Positions 7,527 to 8,619 of a stretch of 8,619 bases of DNA are shown here, one piece after another. The DNA comes from JASJBU01 sp965372385 (GTDB lineage Bacteria; Pseudomonadota; Gammaproteobacteria; Chromatiales; Chromatiaceae). The notes below the pieces were generated by a model. That model had not been told where the DNA came from and ran no database searches. It saw only the letters and a program-made list of their open reading frames with translations. The translations under genes were made by a program, and so were the position numbers. Position 1 is the stretch's first letter, and each line of letters starts with the position of its first letter. The stretch covers positions 1-8,619 of the forward strand of contig CBDVCD010000140.1 of NCBI GenBank assembly GCA_965372385.1, written 5' to 3'.

Positions 7527-7719
7527 CTACTTTGTCAGATTAATTGAAAATAAATTTTGCCACAGAGACACAGAGGGCACAGAGAAATTGCAAATACTGG
7601 AAAATACGGAATTGCTTCCGATGGAACAGATTCTCACAGCTTTATGGTTTGCCTCAATAAGAAGTGACATGGGTATTCTCTGTGTCCTCTGTGCCTCTGT
7701 GGCTAATCTGACAAAGTAG
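7527..7719. mobile_element. MITE-like non-autonomous element with composite terminal inverted repeats
   Basis: Perfect 16-bp outer inverted repeats are at 7527-7542 (CTACTTTGTCAGATTA) and 7704-7719. A second pair of 28-bp inner arms at 7559-7586 and 7676-7703 matches at 26 of 28 positions. Each inner arm holds three copies of CACAGAG (or its complement CTCTGTG) spaced 8-9 bp apart. Outer and inner arms are contiguous on the right, while 16 AT-rich bases (7543-7558) separate them on the left. The 89-bp centre has no transposase, only a small hairpin (CGGAA-TTGC-TTCCG, 7607-7620). GAATAG flanks the element at 7519-7524 and 7720-7725, two bases off the left end and adjacent to the right, a possible target duplication. 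Size, arms and lack of coding fit a miniature inverted-repeat element that could be moved in trans. I recall CACAGAG-rich repeats in other bacterial genomes but cannot verify the family here. Confidence 0.75.
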
Positions 7720-7728
7720 GAATAGGCA

Positions 7729-7737
7729 ATCGGTCAA
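7729..7737. repeat. Right copy of the 9-bp direct repeat bracketing the inserted block
   Basis: ATCGGTCAA is identical to 7445-7453. It lies between the MITE-like element and the stop codon of the ATPase gene. Deleting the block and one copy would bring the ATPase stop to about 33 nt from the MCE start codon. Confidence 0.5.
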
Positions 7738-7739
7738 AA

Positions 7740-8516
7740 TCATTTTTCTTTACCACGGGTCAGAAAACGGCGTACCCTTGAATCCTCGGTGTGCTCCAAT
7801 AATGCCTTTGGATCACCCTGAGCGATCATGGTTCTGCTCTCCGTGTCGAGAAATACCGAGTTGTTGCCGATGGCGAAGATACTCGCCAACTCATGGCTGA
7901 CGACCACCACCGTGGAACCCAGGCTCTCACTCAACCGCAGAATCAGATCATCCAGCAAACTGGCGCTGACCGGATCGAGCCCGGCGGAGGGTTCGTCGAA
8001 AAAGAGCATCTCCGGATCCAACGCCATGGCCCGCGCCAGACCGGCCCGTTTGCGCATGCCACCGCTGATCTCGGAGGGGTAGTAGCGCTCGAAACCTTTT
8101 AACCCTACCAGGGAAAGCTTGTATGCCACCAGCTCGTCGATCTCAGCTGATGAGAGGCGGGTATATTGCTGCAGTGGGAGCGCAACGTTTTCCGCCAGGG
8201 TCATGGCCGTCCAGAGCGCCCCACCCTGATAGAGCACGCCAATCCGGCTCATCAGCTCCTTGCGCTCATGCTCATCCAGTTCCCAGAATGAACGTCCAGC
8301 ATAGAGCACCCGACCAGCAGCGGGACACTGCAAACCGATCAGGTGACGCAGCAGGGTACTCTTGCCGCAGCCGCTGCCCCCCATGATGATGAAGATATCA
8401 CCCCGCTGGATGGTGAAATTCAGATCCTGTTGGATCACCACATCTCCATAGGCCAAAGTCAGACCCTCCACTTCGATGTGGGGAGAGGTCTGTTTAGCTG
8501 GATGGATTGCTTCCAT
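7740..8516 (-). CDS. MlaF-like ABC transporter ATP-binding protein
   Basis: This is the cytoplasmic ATPase of an MCE-type lipid transporter; with a permease of the MlaE family it would power phospholipid movement through the MCE ring. The ATG at 8516 gives 258 residues. All ABC motifs are intact: A-loop Tyr23 (LAYGD), Walker A GGSGCGKST at 46-54, Q-loop Gln97 (YQGGAL), signature SGGMRKR at 151-157, Walker B LFFDEP at 171-176, D-loop AGLDP and switch His208 (VVVVSHE). The YQGGAL and SGGMRKRAGLARA sequences are characteristic of the MlaF branch, where SGGM replaces the usual SGGQ. A TTG five codons upstream (8531) is a less likely start; neither start has a clear ribosome binding site. It is the first visible gene of the leftward operon, and no permease accompanies it. 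The C-terminus (DSRVRRFLTRGKEK) ends just before the inserted block. Confidence 0.93.
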   Translation of the reverse strand: MEAIHPAKQTSPHIEVEGLTLAYGDVVIQQDLNFTIQRGDIFIIMGGSGCGKSTLLRHLIGLQCPAAGRVLYAGRSFWELDEHERKELMSRIGVLYQGGALWTAMTLAENVALPLQQYTRLSSAEIDELVAYKLSLVGLKGFERYYPSEISGGMRKRAGLARAMALDPEMLFFDEPSAGLDPVSASLLDDLILRLSESLGSTVVVVSHELASIFAIGNNSVFLDTESRTMIAQGDPKALLEHTEDSRVRRFLTRGKEK

Positions 8517-8599
8517 GGAATGATCGTTCAACCTAGAATCTGCAGTTGGACGGGGTAGAGTGTACGTTTTTGGGGGTGCAGGTCGAGGCGCAACGACGC

Positions 8600-8618
8600 G
8601 GAATAGTTATTCTATTCC
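8600..8618. repeat. Short inverted repeat at the right edge
   Basis: GGAATAG and CTATTCC form a perfect 7-bp stem around TTATT, starting 84 bp upstream of the ATPase start codon. The GC-rich CAACGACGC before the left arm would have its partner beyond the window, so the full stem may be longer. It could be part of another repeat element or a terminator for an upstream gene; the window ends too soon to say. The 83 bases between it and the ATPase start hold no gene I recognise. Confidence 0.5.
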
Positions 8619-8619
8619 A

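Noticed and set aside
7500..7560. Promoter for the MCE gene within the insertion (CTGACA near 7712 or 7535 as a -35 box)
   Set aside because: No acceptable -10 hexamer lies 16-18 bases downstream on the minus strand.
7454..7728. Inserted block as an integron cassette moved by the nearby integrase
   Set aside because: The hairpin arms begin and end in GTAAC/GTTAC but lack the RYYYAAC and GTTRRRY cores and the unpaired extrahelical bases of attC. The block also contains no cassette-type gene.

Overview
The window looks like chromosomal DNA of a gammaproteobacterium. It carries an mfd gene followed by a CsiV-family gene, a pairing I associate with that class. Opposite lies a Gram-negative outer-membrane lipid-transport operon with an MlaF-type ATPase, an MCE protein and a PqiC-type lipoprotein. 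Genus cannot be fixed from the sequence alone.

Layout. Positions 2-1339 (+) hold the 3' part of an integron-type tyrosine recombinase gene; its frame runs off the left edge, so the true start lies outside the window. After 113 bp comes mfd (1453-4932, +), a complete transcription-repair coupling factor. Twenty-seven bp later follows a csiV-like gene for a periplasmic cell-wall protein (4960-5724, +). A 47-bp gap separates this rightward group from a convergent leftward operon. In transcription order that operon is an MlaF-like ATPase (8516-7740), an MCE-domain protein (7423-6380) and an outer-membrane lipoprotein (6380-5772). The MCE and lipoprotein genes overlap at a TGATG junction. The rightmost ~100 bp hold no gene and end in a small inverted repeat.

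How the genes work together. The three leftward genes encode most of an MCE lipid transporter: a cytoplasmic ATPase, an inner-membrane-anchored ring protein with a long helical extension, and an outer-membrane lipoprotein partner. The permease such a system needs is not in the window and may lie beyond position 8619. Mfd and CsiV share a probable transcript but no obvious pathway.

Most unusual stretch. The 316-bp gap between the ATPase and MCE genes (7424-7739) is not ordinary spacer. A 9-bp direct repeat (ATCGGTCAA, 7445-7453 and 7729-7737) brackets a 275-bp block. The block holds a near-perfect 20-bp-arm hairpin abutting the left repeat, then a 193-bp MITE-like element with composite terminal inverted repeats built from CACAGAG units, itself flanked by GAATAG. 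Removing the block and one repeat copy leaves about 33 nt between the two genes, an ordinary operon spacing. I read this as an insertion, probably nested, in a lipid-transport operon. Nothing in the window clearly amounts to a new multi-gene system.
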